From assembly GCA_037968535.1 (NCBI GenBank), contig JBBKVT010000312.1, positions 1 to 8,321 of the forward strand: a stretch of 8,321 bases of DNA, written 5' to 3'. A model generated the notes under the pieces. That model did no database searches, was not told where the DNA came from, and was given only the letters and a program-made list of their open reading frames with translations. The DNA comes from JAHEAO01 sp037968535. Its GTDB lineage: Bacteria > Pseudomonadota > Alphaproteobacteria > Rhodobacterales > Rhodobacteraceae. Position 1 is the first letter of the stretch, and each line of letters starts with the position of its first letter. The position numbers and the translations under genes were made by a program. Of this stretch, positions 1 to 6,694 are shown piece after piece.

Positions 1-1407
1 ATTGGTCCGCTGGCGCAGTTCGACACTGCCGGCTTGCTGAACGCGCTCGACCGATATCCTTACGGATGTACCGAGCAAATCACCTCGCGCGCGATGCCGC
101 TGCTGTATCTTGACGAGGTGGCCGTGGCGATGGGGCTTGAAAGGCGTGATCAGTTGGGCCCCCGCATTCAAGAGGCGATTGCCGAGGTCCTGACAAACCA
201 AAGCGCGAATGGCGCTTTTGGGCTATGGGGTCCGGCGTCGGGCGACTTGTGGTTGGATGCCTATGTGTCCGATTTCCTGTCGCGCGCGCGGGCACAAGGC
301 CATGCAGTGCCTGAAGCCGCCTTCCGGATGGCGATTGACAACCTGCGCAATGGCGTGAACTACGCTGCGGATTTCGACGAGGGCGGCGAGGATATCGCTT
401 ATGCACTGCATGTTCTGGCCCGTGAAGGCGCGGCCAGCATCGGGGATCTGCGCTACTACGCGGATGTGAAGGGCGAGGCATTTTCGACCCCGCTTGCCGC
501 CGCCCAGATCGGCGCGGCGCTGGCGGCATATGGCGATCCGACCCGCGCGGATGCGATGTTCTTGCAGGCTTCCAGAAAGCTCGCCAGCCAGCCGTCCGAT
601 GACGCGGCACGTTACTGGCGGTCGGATTACGGCACGACCCTGCGCGATGCGGCCGCGGTTCTTACGCTGGCGGTCGAGGCAGGCAGCACGGCGGTTGACC
701 GGGACGCGCTGGCAAGCCGCGTTTCCGCAGGCAGCACGCAGACGCTTTCGACCCAGGAACAGGTTTGGTCGCTGCTGGCGGCGAATGCGATGATCGGCGA
801 TGCCGCTGCGCGTGGGATCACGGTCGATGGCCAACCTGCCGCAGGACCGCTGGTGCGAATGGTCGAGGATGACACCGCCTTCACGCCGGTTCTATTCACG
901 AACAACGGAACGACGGACACCTTCCTGACGCTGACCACCTTTGGTGTTCCATCAGACCCTGAACCGGCTGGGGGTAACGGATATGCGATAGAAAGACACT
1001 ATTTCACGATGGAAGGTGCGCCTGTCGAGCCGGATCAGTTCCGGGTGGGCGCACGGCTTGTCACTGTTGTGACGGTCCAGCCGTTCGGGAATGGCGAGGC
1101 TCGGCTGATCGTGAACGATCCGCTTCCCGCCGGGTTCGAGATCGACAATCCGAACCTTCTGCGCGGCGGCGACATCCGGGCGCTTGACTGGCTGGACTTG
1201 AACGCCGATGTGCAGAATGCCGAGTTCCGGCAGGACCGGTTCATTGCCGCGGTGGATTGGCGGTCGGACGATGCATTCCGGCTGGCCTATATCGTGCGGG
1301 CAATCTCGCCGGGCGAATTCCATCATCCGGCGGCGAGTGTTGAGGATGTGTATCGTCCGCAGTTCCGCGCGCGCACCGGGGCCAGCCGGGCAACTGTGAC
1401 CGAATGA
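1..1407 (+). CDS. Alpha-2-macroglobulin family protein (YfhM-like), C-terminal part
   Basis: The reading frame is open from base 1, so the gene starts upstream; 468 residues are visible before the TGA at 1405. The fragment begins just before the motif YPYGCTEQ, with Cys at bases 67-69 and Gln at 76-78, the CxEQ internal thioester site of bacterial alpha-2-macroglobulins. An alpha-helical thioester-domain stretch follows (roughly window residues 15-290), then a beta-rich C-terminal region with a 'DPLPAGFEIDNP' segment and a near-terminal 'SPGEFHHPAASVEDVYRP' segment, typical of the family's receptor-binding-like end. In E. coli YfhM (about 1650 residues) the thioester lies about 465 residues from the end; here about 445 remain, so the C terminus looks complete. 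From the family, the protein is expected to be a periplasmic, usually lipid-anchored protease trap. The TTG at 34 is not a real start, because the conserved sequence continues upstream of it. The gene overlaps pbpC by 4 bases. Confidence in the family is high. Confidence 0.93.
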   Translation: MGPLAQFDTAGLLNALDRYPYGCTEQITSRAMPLLYLDEVAVAMGLERRDQLGPRIQEAIAEVLTNQSANGAFGLWGPASGDLWLDAYVSDFLSRARAQGHAVPEAAFRMAIDNLRNGVNYAADFDEGGEDIAYALHVLAREGAASIGDLRYYADVKGEAFSTPLAAAQIGAALAAYGDPTRADAMFLQASRKLASQPSDDAARYWRSDYGTTLRDAAAVLTLAVEAGSTAVDRDALASRVSAGSTQTLSTQEQVWSLLAANAMIGDAAARGITVDGQPAAGPLVRMVEDDTAFTPVLFTNNGTTDTFLTLTTFGVPSDPEPAGGNGYAIERHYFTMEGAPVEPDQFRVGARLVTVVTVQPFGNGEARLIVNDPLPAGFEIDNPNLLRGGDIRALDWLDLNADVQNAEFRQDRFIAAVDWRSDDAFRLAYIVRAISPGEFHHPAASVEDVYRPQFRARTGASRATVTE

Positions 1408-3443
1408 AGTCGCACCGCCTGCTTCTTCGCCTGACCGCCGCGCTATTTCTTGCGGCGGTAGCACGGGATGCCGGTGACGCCTGGATCGAGGCGACGCAAT
1501 TGCCGCCGCTGGTCACCGAAACCTCGGTCGAGATGCTGGACCGGCATGGGCAATTGCTGCGGGCCTACACGGTATCCGATGGCCGGTGGCGGTTGGGCAC
1601 GAGTCTTGACGCAGTCGATCCGAGCTTTCTGCGGATGCTGATCGCCTATGAAGACAAGCGGTTTTACGCGCATCACGGCATCGACCCGATCGCGCTGGCA
1701 CGGGCGGCGGTGCAGTCTCTGATCAACGGGAAAGTAGTCTCTGGCGGCTCGACCCTGACGATGCAGACAGCGCGATTACTGGAGGATGGGTCCACTGGAC
1801 GGTGGTCCGGCAAGCTGCGGCAAATGCGGGTTGCGCTGGCGCTGGAACGTCGGTTGACCAAGGACGAAATCCTGATGCTCTACCTCAACCACGCGCCTTA
1901 TGGCGGCAATCTGGAAGGGGTGCGATCCGCCACACGGGCGTGGTTCGGAAAAGAGCCGCGCCGCCTGACACCGGCAGAGGCGGCTGTGCTGGTCGCGTTG
2001 CCGCAGTCACCAGAGGGACGGCGGCCCGACCGGACACCGGACGCCCTGAGGGTCGCGCGTGACCGGGTGCTGGATCGGATGCAGCGAAGCGGATTCCCGA
2101 GTTTCGAGTCAGCGGATCTGGCGAAGACTGACCAGATTCCCCGAGCGAGACACGATTTTCCAACCATCGCGCCGCATCTGACGGACAGGGTTCTTGCCGC
2201 GGACCCGTTGCGGCACACTCATCTTCTAACACTCGATGCCGGGTTGCAGATCAAACTGGAAACGCTGGCAAAACGTGCCGCGCGCGAGGCGGGGGAGCGC
2301 TTGTCGATTGCGATACTGGTTGCGGACCACCAGAGCGGAGAGATCCTGGCTTCGGTCGGCTCTGCGGCCTACAGCGCGGATCAGCGGCAGGGTTTCGTGG
2401 ATATGACGCAGGCGGTTCGCTCGCCCGGATCGACGCTGAAGCCGCTGATCTACGGCATGGCGTTCGATCAAGGGCTGGCGCATCCCGAGACGCTGATCGA
2501 GGACCGTCCGACGGCTTTCGGCAGTTACGCGCCGCAGAATTTCGACGGCACGTTTCGTGGCACAATCCGGATTCGCGAGGCGTTGCAACTGTCGCTGAAC
2601 ATCCCCGTGGTGAAACTGACCGAGGCGCTGGGTCCGGCGGTGGTGCTGGCGCGGTTGCGGCGGTCTGGCGCTGATCCGAAGCTGGCCGGAGACACAGCGG
2701 GGCTGGCGATTGCGCTTGGTGGAATCGGGGTCACGTTGCAGGAGATTGTGCAGCTTTACGCCGGGATTGCGCGGGGTGGGCAAGTTGTTGATTTGGTTGC
2801 TGAAACAGGCTCTGACATTGGCGAAACGGGGCAGATAATCCTTTCCGGCGCCGCTGCGTGGCAGGTGGCGGACATCTTGTCTGGGCTGGCGCCGCCGCCG
2901 AATGCGCCTGTGAACAGGCTCGCTTACAAGACCGGCACTTCTTATGGGCATCGCGATGCGTGGGCGGTCGGGTTTGACGGGCGGCATGTGATCGGGGTGT
3001 GGATGGGGCGGGCGGACGGGACGCCGGTGCCGGGGGCGTTCGGTGGTGATCTGGCGGCGCCGATCCTGTTCGAGGCATTCGGACGGTTGAAACCGAGGCT
3101 TGATCCGCTTCCGCCACCGCCGCCCGAAACATTGATCGTTTCCAATGCCTTGCTGCCGCAACCGCTGCGAATGTTTCGCGCGCGAAACACCCGTTTCGTG
3201 ACTGCCAACGCGCCGCAAGTTGCGTTTCCGCCGGATGGCGCGACGGTGTTTGCCGACGGGGCGCTGGTGCTGAAAGTGCGCGATGGCAGGCCGCCATTCA
3301 CCTGGCTGGCGGATGGCAGGCCGGTGGTGACAGAAAGCTATGAACGCGAGGAAACACTGGTGTCACCGGGCAAGGGGTTCATGCGTTTGTCGGTGATCGA
3401 CGCGTCGGGAAGTGCGGCGAACGTGTCTGTCAGGGTCGAGTGA
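1404..3443 (+). CDS. pbpC: Penicillin-binding protein 1C (PbpC), bifunctional peptidoglycan glycosyltransferase/transpeptidase
   Basis: The product has 679 residues. A basic N terminus and short hydrophobic stretch (about residues 5-20) suggest an uncleaved inner-membrane anchor with a periplasmic body. The GT51 glycosyltransferase domain spans about residues 45-215: 'YEDKRFYAHHGID' with catalytic Glu83, 'SGGSTLTMQ' at 113-121, and 'LNHAPYGGNLEG' at 161-172 with the second Glu at 171. The transpeptidase domain spans about 275-565: SxxK at Ser343-Lys346 (nucleophile Ser343), SxN at 397-399 and KTGT at 509-512. A proline-rich linker (568-574) leads to a small C-terminal beta domain (about 600-679) matching the PBP1C-specific C-terminal module. 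All catalytic motifs are present. It is about 90 residues shorter than E. coli PbpC (about 770). The ATG overlaps the macroglobulin stop (ATGA, 1404-1407) with no clear Shine-Dalgarno, suggesting translational coupling. Pairing with an alpha-2-macroglobulin gene is the known arrangement for this paralogue and supports 1C over 1A or 1B. Confidence 0.95.
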   Translation: MKSHRLLLRLTAALFLAAVARDAGDAWIEATQLPPLVTETSVEMLDRHGQLLRAYTVSDGRWRLGTSLDAVDPSFLRMLIAYEDKRFYAHHGIDPIALARAAVQSLINGKVVSGGSTLTMQTARLLEDGSTGRWSGKLRQMRVALALERRLTKDEILMLYLNHAPYGGNLEGVRSATRAWFGKEPRRLTPAEAAVLVALPQSPEGRRPDRTPDALRVARDRVLDRMQRSGFPSFESADLAKTDQIPRARHDFPTIAPHLTDRVLAADPLRHTHLLTLDAGLQIKLETLAKRAAREAGERLSIAILVADHQSGEILASVGSAAYSADQRQGFVDMTQAVRSPGSTLKPLIYGMAFDQGLAHPETLIEDRPTAFGSYAPQNFDGTFRGTIRIREALQLSLNIPVVKLTEALGPAVVLARLRRSGADPKLAGDTAGLAIALGGIGVTLQEIVQLYAGIARGGQVVDLVAETGSDIGETGQIILSGAAAWQVADILSGLAPPPNAPVNRLAYKTGTSYGHRDAWAVGFDGRHVIGVWMGRADGTPVPGAFGGDLAAPILFEAFGRLKPRLDPLPPPPPETLIVSNALLPQPLRMFRARNTRFVTANAPQVAFPPDGATVFADGALVLKVRDGRPPFTWLADGRPVVTESYEREETLVSPGKGFMRLSVIDASGSAANVSVRVE

Positions 3444-3462
3444 GACGCACCCCGAACCGGGT

Positions 3463-3499
3463 GTCTGCGAGGCGTCTGCAAAGTGTCTGCAAAGTGTAT
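3463..3499. repeat. Tandem 11-bp repeat, three units plus a partial fourth
   Basis: GTCTGC recurs at exactly 11-base spacing at 3463, 3474 and 3485. Units two and three are identical (GTCTGCAAAGT); the first is GTCTGCGAGGC and a degraded fourth begins GTATGG at 3496. The array lies in the 74-base gap between the convergent stops of pbpC and the thiolase. No function can be read from it; replication slippage is the simplest origin. Confidence 0.7.
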
Positions 3500-3501
3500 G
3501 G

Positions 3502-3516
3502 CAGCCTTGCGGGCTG
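3502..3516. terminator. Weak hairpin just past the thiolase stop, possible terminator
   Basis: CAGCC (3502-3506) and GGCTG (3512-3516) form a perfect 5-bp stem around a 5-base loop. It lies one base beyond the thiolase stop codon (3520-3518 on the - strand), between two convergent genes, where termination is expected. There is no T-run on either strand, so a standard intrinsic terminator is not supported. A second weak stem at 3448-3463 (CACCC/GGGTG) is equally inconclusive. Confidence 0.25.
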
Positions 3517-3517
3517 G

Positions 3518-4693
3518 TCAGATACGCTCGATCGCCAGCGCGATGCCCTGACCGCCGCCGATGCACATCGTGATCAGAGCTTTCGAGCCGCGGGTGCGCT
3601 GCAATTCGTAGATCGCTTTCACGACGAGGATCGCGCCGGTGGCGCCCACGGGGTGGCCGAGAGCGATTGCGCCGCCGTTCGGGTTGACTCGCGCGGGGTC
3701 GAGGCCGAGCCCCTTGTTGACGGCGAGTGCCTGGGCCGCGAAAGCCTCGTTCGATTCGATCACGTCGAATTCGGCGACGGTCAGGCCGGTGCGCTTGAGC
3801 AATGCCTCGACCGCCGGGACCGGGCCGATGCCCATGACCTCGGGCCGGACGCCGGCATGGGCATAGCCGAGCACCCGCGCTTTCGGCTTCAGCCCGGCCT
3901 TTTCGGCAGCTTCGGCGGTAGTCAGCACCAATGCCGCCGCGCCGTCGTTGATGCCGCTGGCATTGCCTGCTGTCACGGTGCCGTCCTTCTGAAAGGCGGT
4001 GCGCAGACCGGCCAAAGCCTCGGCCGAGGTCGCCTTGGGGTGTTCGTCGGTGTCGAAGGCGACGGTGTCGCGCTTCACCTTCACGTCGACCGGCACGATC
4101 TGATCCTTGAAGCGGCCTTCGGAAATCGCGCGGGCGGCGCGTTGCTGGCTTTCCAGCGCGAAGGCGTCTTGTGCTTCGCGGCCGATGTCATGTTCGCGTG
4201 CGACGTTTTCGGCGGTGACACCCATATGCCCGGTGCCGAACGGGCAGTTCAATGCGCCCAGCATCATGTCCATCGCGCCCGCATCGCCCATCTTCTGGCC
4301 CCAGCGGGCGGCGGGCAGGATGTAGGGGGAACGGCTCATGTTTTCGGTCCCACCGGCAAGTCCGAAGTCGACATCGCCCAGCATTAGAGACTGAATTATC
4401 GACACCATGGCCTGCGCGCCAGAACCGCAGAGCCGGTTGACGTTCATCGCGGGCACGGTGTCAGGGATGCCCGCCTGCATCGCGGCAATGCGGCTGACAT
4501 ACATGTCCTTGGGGTCAGTGTTGATGACATGGCCGAAGACGACATGGCCGATCTGCGCCGGATCAACGCCCGATCGCTGCATCGCGGCTTTGGCGACGAT
4601 AGCGCCGAGGTCGCTGGGCGGGTGGCCCGCAAGCGCGCCGCCGAAGGTGCCGATGGCGGTGCGGGCGCCGTCCAGAATCACGATGTCTTTCAT
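3518..4693 (-). CDS. Acetyl-CoA acyltransferase (thiolase), BktB-like beta-ketothiolase
   Basis: The product has 391 residues, the usual length for biosynthetic-type tetrameric thiolases. It would interconvert two acetyl-CoA and acetoacetyl-CoA, or cleave somewhat longer 3-ketoacyl-CoAs, in the cytoplasm. Visible catalytic elements are nucleophile Cys89 in 'NRLCGSG', 'SNEAFAA' at 314-320, His347 in 'GHPVGATG' and the acid/base Cys377 in 'CIGGGQG'. The N terminus 'ILDGARTAIGTFGGAL', 'NTDPKDMY' (58-65) and 'HMGVTAENVA' recall Cupriavidus BktB more than PhaA/AtoB; this is from memory, not an alignment. The ATG at 4693-4691 is chosen because the reverse strand has AGGAG (4705-4701) 7 bases before it and because thiolase homology begins there; the open frame up to 4855 overlaps the MarR gene and resembles nothing. 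It lies 58 bases downstream of marR on the same strand, probably co-transcribed. Next to hmgA and a fumarylacetoacetase homologue, it plausibly handles acetoacetate-derived acetoacetyl-CoA, but the CoA-transferase or ligase needed first is not seen. Confidence 0.93.
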   Translation of the reverse strand: MKDIVILDGARTAIGTFGGALAGHPPSDLGAIVAKAAMQRSGVDPAQIGHVVFGHVINTDPKDMYVSRIAAMQAGIPDTVPAMNVNRLCGSGAQAMVSIIQSLMLGDVDFGLAGGTENMSRSPYILPAARWGQKMGDAGAMDMMLGALNCPFGTGHMGVTAENVAREHDIGREAQDAFALESQQRAARAISEGRFKDQIVPVDVKVKRDTVAFDTDEHPKATSAEALAGLRTAFQKDGTVTAGNASGINDGAAALVLTTAEAAEKAGLKPKARVLGYAHAGVRPEVMGIGPVPAVEALLKRTGLTVAEFDVIESNEAFAAQALAVNKGLGLDPARVNPNGGAIALGHPVGATGAILVVKAIYELQRTRGSKALITMCIGGGQGIALAIERI

Positions 4694-4751
4694 CTTGTTT
4701 CTCCTGTTTTCGGGTGGTGTGCGTCGGGCGTTGCGCGGCGGCAGCCCGATC

Positions 4752-5180
4752 TTACGTTTTGTCGATGAGCGCGCCAAGACTGGCGCGGAATTGCGGGGCG
4801 TCGGGGCCGAGACGGTGCAGCACATCAGTCTCGAACTGGCGGGCCAGCGGCGCAAGCTCTGCGATCATCTGGCGGCCCTGATCGGTCAGCCGCACCTTCA
4901 CCAGTCGGCGGTCATCGGTGTTGACGGATTTTTCCACATGTCCCGCCGTTTCCAACCGGCCCACGGCGCGGCTGACCTTGGATTTGTCCATGTCGACCCG
5001 GTCCGAGATTTCGCCGACGCTGAGCGGGCCGCCCGTTTGGCTGAGATGGGCGACGACACGCCATTCGGGGATGGTTATGCCGAATTTCGCCTTGTACAGG
5101 GTCGAAAACTCTCGGCTGACGCGGGCGGCAAGGATCGCGAGCTGGTAGGGCAGGAAGTCGTTGAGGACGAATTTGGTCAA
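4752..5180 (-). CDS. MarR-family transcriptional regulator, probable regulator of the hmgA locus
   Basis: This is a winged-helix repressor-type protein of about 142 residues with the start chosen here. After an N-terminal dimerisation helix ('FLPYQLAILAARVSREF') come 'IPEWRVVAHLSQ', the helix-turn-helix 'LSVGEISDRVDMDKSKVSRAVGRLE' in two halves (recognition helix around DKSKVSRAVGRLE) and the wing 'NTDDRRLVKVRLT'. The C-terminal helix ends at the TAA at 4754-4752. The start is uncertain: no ATG is available and no candidate has a good Shine-Dalgarno. The longest option is a TTG at 5237-5235 (161 residues); TTG codons also occur at 5213-5208 and a GTG at 5204-5202. I prefer the TTG at 5180-5178 (MTKFVLNDFLPY...) because family similarity begins there and because a palindrome at 5196-5213 would otherwise be inside the gene. 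It is divergent from hmgA and upstream of the thiolase. The inferred role is sensing an aromatic intermediate and controlling both directions; the ligand is unknown. Confidence 0.88.
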   Translation of the reverse strand: MTKFVLNDFLPYQLAILAARVSREFSTLYKAKFGITIPEWRVVAHLSQTGGPLSVGEISDRVDMDKSKVSRAVGRLETAGHVEKSVNTDDRRLVKVRLTDQGRQMIAELAPLARQFETDVLHRLGPDAPQFRASLGALIDKT

Positions 5181-5195
5181 GGCGGCATCCAGGGG

Positions 5196-5213
5196 TCGTT
5201 GCACTTGCAACAA
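5196..5213. promoter_or_regulatory. Candidate MarR operator, marR-proximal copy
   Basis: The site reads TCGTTGCACTTGCAACAA. Its core GTTGCA-CT-TGCAAC (5198-5211) is a perfect inverted repeat, and seven of eight positions match symmetrically over the full 18 bases. It lies 15 bases upstream of the preferred marR start (TTG at 5180-5178). The same core recurs in the hmgA promoter 68 bp away. This length and symmetry suit a MarR dimer. A position next to the regulator's own start suggests autoregulation, although I find no convincing marR -10 element. The role is inferred from symmetry, duplication and location. Confidence 0.6.
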
Positions 5214-5257
5214 GCCACGGATTGCGCCCGCGTTCAAGTCCCGGACGGGTGCGGCGC

Positions 5258-5287
5258 TTGACTTCGTTGCATCTGCAACGATAGCGT
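5258..5287 (+). promoter_or_regulatory. hmgA: Candidate sigma-70-type hmgA promoter
   Basis: TTGACT at 5258-5263 matches the -35 consensus in five of six positions. A weak -10 candidate follows: GATAGC (5280-5285, spacer 16) or TAGCGT (5282-5287, spacer 18), each matching three of six. This would put the transcription start near 5292 and leave a leader of about 40 bases before the hmgA ATG at 5333. The spacer is occupied almost exactly by the palindrome at 5264-5281, so a bound regulator would block RNA polymerase. The -35 is good, the -10 poor. Confidence 0.5.
5264..5281. promoter_or_regulatory. Candidate MarR operator, hmgA-proximal copy
   Basis: TCGTTGCA (5264-5271) and TGCAACGA (5274-5281) form a perfect 8-bp inverted repeat with a 2-base centre. 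It is the second occurrence of the GTTGCA-N2-TGCAAC core in the divergent region and lies between the -35 and -10 of the putative hmgA promoter, 51 bases upstream of the hmgA start. Operator placement in the promoter spacer is typical of steric repression. The adjacent MarR gene is the obvious candidate to bind it; this is inference. Confidence 0.65.
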
Positions 5288-5332
5288 TTCGGGCAGAGGC
5301 TGCCGCGTCGGGCGGCCGATCGGAGGCCCCTG

Positions 5333-6694
5333 ATGAACAAGCAGTCCCAATCCCACGGCCTGACCCGCGCCGCGTCCGCTGTTGGCACGCAACAGGGCTA
5401 TATGCCCGGTTTCGGCAATGATTTCGAGACCGAGGCGCTGCCGGACGCGCTGCCGCAGGGTCAGAACAGCCCGCAGAAATGCGAATACGGGCTTTATGCG
5501 GAACAGCTTTCGGGCACCGCCTTTACCGCGCCGCGCGGCCAGAATGAGCGGACATGGTGCTACCGGATCCGGCCTTCGGTCAAGCATACCTCTCGGTTCA
5601 GCAAGATCGATGTGCCGTACTGGAAATCGGCGCCGCATATCGATCCGGACGTAATCTCGCTTGGACAGTATCGGTGGGATCCGGTACCGCATGCCGACGC
5701 GCCGCTGACCTGGCTGACGGGCATGCGAACGATGACCACGGCGGGGGATGTGAACACGCAAGTGGGGATGGCGGCGCATATCTATCTGATCACAGATTCG
5801 ATGCAGGACGAGTATTTCTACAGCGCGGATTCCGAGTTGCTGGTGGTGCCGCAAGAGGGGCGTTTGCGGTTCTGCACCGAGTTGGGGGTGATTGATCTGG
5901 AACCCAAGGAGATCGCAATTCTGCCGCGCGGGCTGGTCTACAGAGTTGAGGTATTGGACGGCCCGGCGCGGGGTTTTGTCTGCGAGAATTACGGGCAGAA
6001 GTTCGACATGCCCGGGCGTGGGCCGATCGGCGCGAACTGTCTGGCCAATCCGCGGGATTTCAAGACTCCGGCGGCGGCGTTCGAGGATCGTGATGCGCCG
6101 AGCCGCGTGGTCATCAAGTGGTGCGGGCAGTTTCACGAAACCCGGATCGGCCATTCGCCGCTGGACGTGGTGGCTTGGCATGGCAATTACGCGCCGTGCA
6201 AATACGACCTGCGGACATTCAGCCCGGTCGGCGCGCTGCTGTTCGACCATCCCGATCCGTCGATTTTCACGGTGCTGACCGCGCCTTCCGGGGTCGAGGG
6301 GACGGCGAACATCGACTTCGTGCTGTTCCGCGAACGCTGGATGGTGGCCGAGCACACGTTCCGCCCGCCTTGGTATCACAAGAACATCATGTCCGAGCTG
6401 ATGGGCAACATCTACGGCATCTACGACGCCAAGCCGAAGGGGTTCGTGCCGGGGGGCATGTCGTTGCACAACATGATGCTGCCGCACGGACCGGATGGCC
6501 CCGCGTTCGAGGGCGCGTCGAGTGCGCCGCTAAAGGCCGAGAAACTGGACAATACGATGTCGTTCATGTTCGAGACGCGATTTCCACAGCATTTGACGGT
6601 GTTTGCGGCGAAAGAGGCGCCGTTGCAGGATGATTACATCGACTGCTGGACCTCGCTGGAAAAGAAGTTCGACGGGAAACCGGGCGTCAAATGA
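5333..6694 (+). CDS. hmgA: Homogentisate 1,2-dioxygenase
   Basis: The product has 453 residues, full length for the family (about 430-450). This cytoplasmic non-haem Fe(II) enzyme opens the homogentisate ring to maleylacetoacetate, the central step of tyrosine/phenylalanine and related aromatic degradation. The signature N terminus 'GFGNDFETEALPDALPQGQNSPQ' (about 26-48) is present. By correspondence with the human enzyme (His335, Glu341, His371) the iron ligands are His349 and Glu355 in 'WYHKNIMSELMG' and His385 in 'LPHGPDGP'; the active-site base equivalent to human His292 is His283 in 'AWHGNYAPCKY'. The catalytic set is complete, with no sign of truncation. The ATG at 5333 is supported by GGAGG at 5322-5326, 6 bases upstream. 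It is the first gene of a + strand operon: its stop overlaps the next start (ATGA, 6691-6694). Control by the divergent MarR is suggested by a palindrome inside its promoter. Confidence 0.98.
   Translation: MNKQSQSHGLTRAASAVGTQQGYMPGFGNDFETEALPDALPQGQNSPQKCEYGLYAEQLSGTAFTAPRGQNERTWCYRIRPSVKHTSRFSKIDVPYWKSAPHIDPDVISLGQYRWDPVPHADAPLTWLTGMRTMTTAGDVNTQVGMAAHIYLITDSMQDEYFYSADSELLVVPQEGRLRFCTELGVIDLEPKEIAILPRGLVYRVEVLDGPARGFVCENYGQKFDMPGRGPIGANCLANPRDFKTPAAAFEDRDAPSRVVIKWCGQFHETRIGHSPLDVVAWHGNYAPCKYDLRTFSPVGALLFDHPDPSIFTVLTAPSGVEGTANIDFVLFRERWMVAEHTFRPPWYHKNIMSELMGNIYGIYDAKPKGFVPGGMSLHNMMLPHGPDGPAFEGASSAPLKAEKLDNTMSFMFETRFPQHLTVFAAKEAPLQDDYIDCWTSLEKKFDGKPGVK

Noticed and set aside
2226..3218. Open frame of about 330 codons on the - strand opposite pbpC
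   Set aside because: Arg/Pro/Gln-rich shadow of the PbpC transpeptidase region, with no start signal or domain.
3440..4387. Open frame of about 315 codons on the + strand opposite the thiolase
   Set aside because: The thiolase on the - strand has all catalytic motifs and a good Shine-Dalgarno. The + frame has low-complexity composition and no family resemblance.
4694..4855. N-terminal extension of the thiolase to base 4855
   Set aside because: It would overlap the MarR gene, has no thiolase similarity, and AGGAG lies correctly before the ATG at 4693-4691.
5310..5329. Possible hairpin sequestering the hmgA Shine-Dalgarno (GGGC at 5310-5313 with GCCC at 5326-5329; CCGATCGG at 5316-5323)
   Set aside because: Only four paired bases across a long loop, and an 8-bp palindrome is expected by chance in GC-rich DNA. 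No riboswitch-like structure is evident.
5234..6487. Long open frame (about 417 codons) on the - strand opposite hmgA
   Set aside because: It is antisense to a complete, motif-rich hmgA. The translation is rich in Arg, His, Pro and Gln with no recognisable domain, as expected for the shadow of a GC-rich gene.
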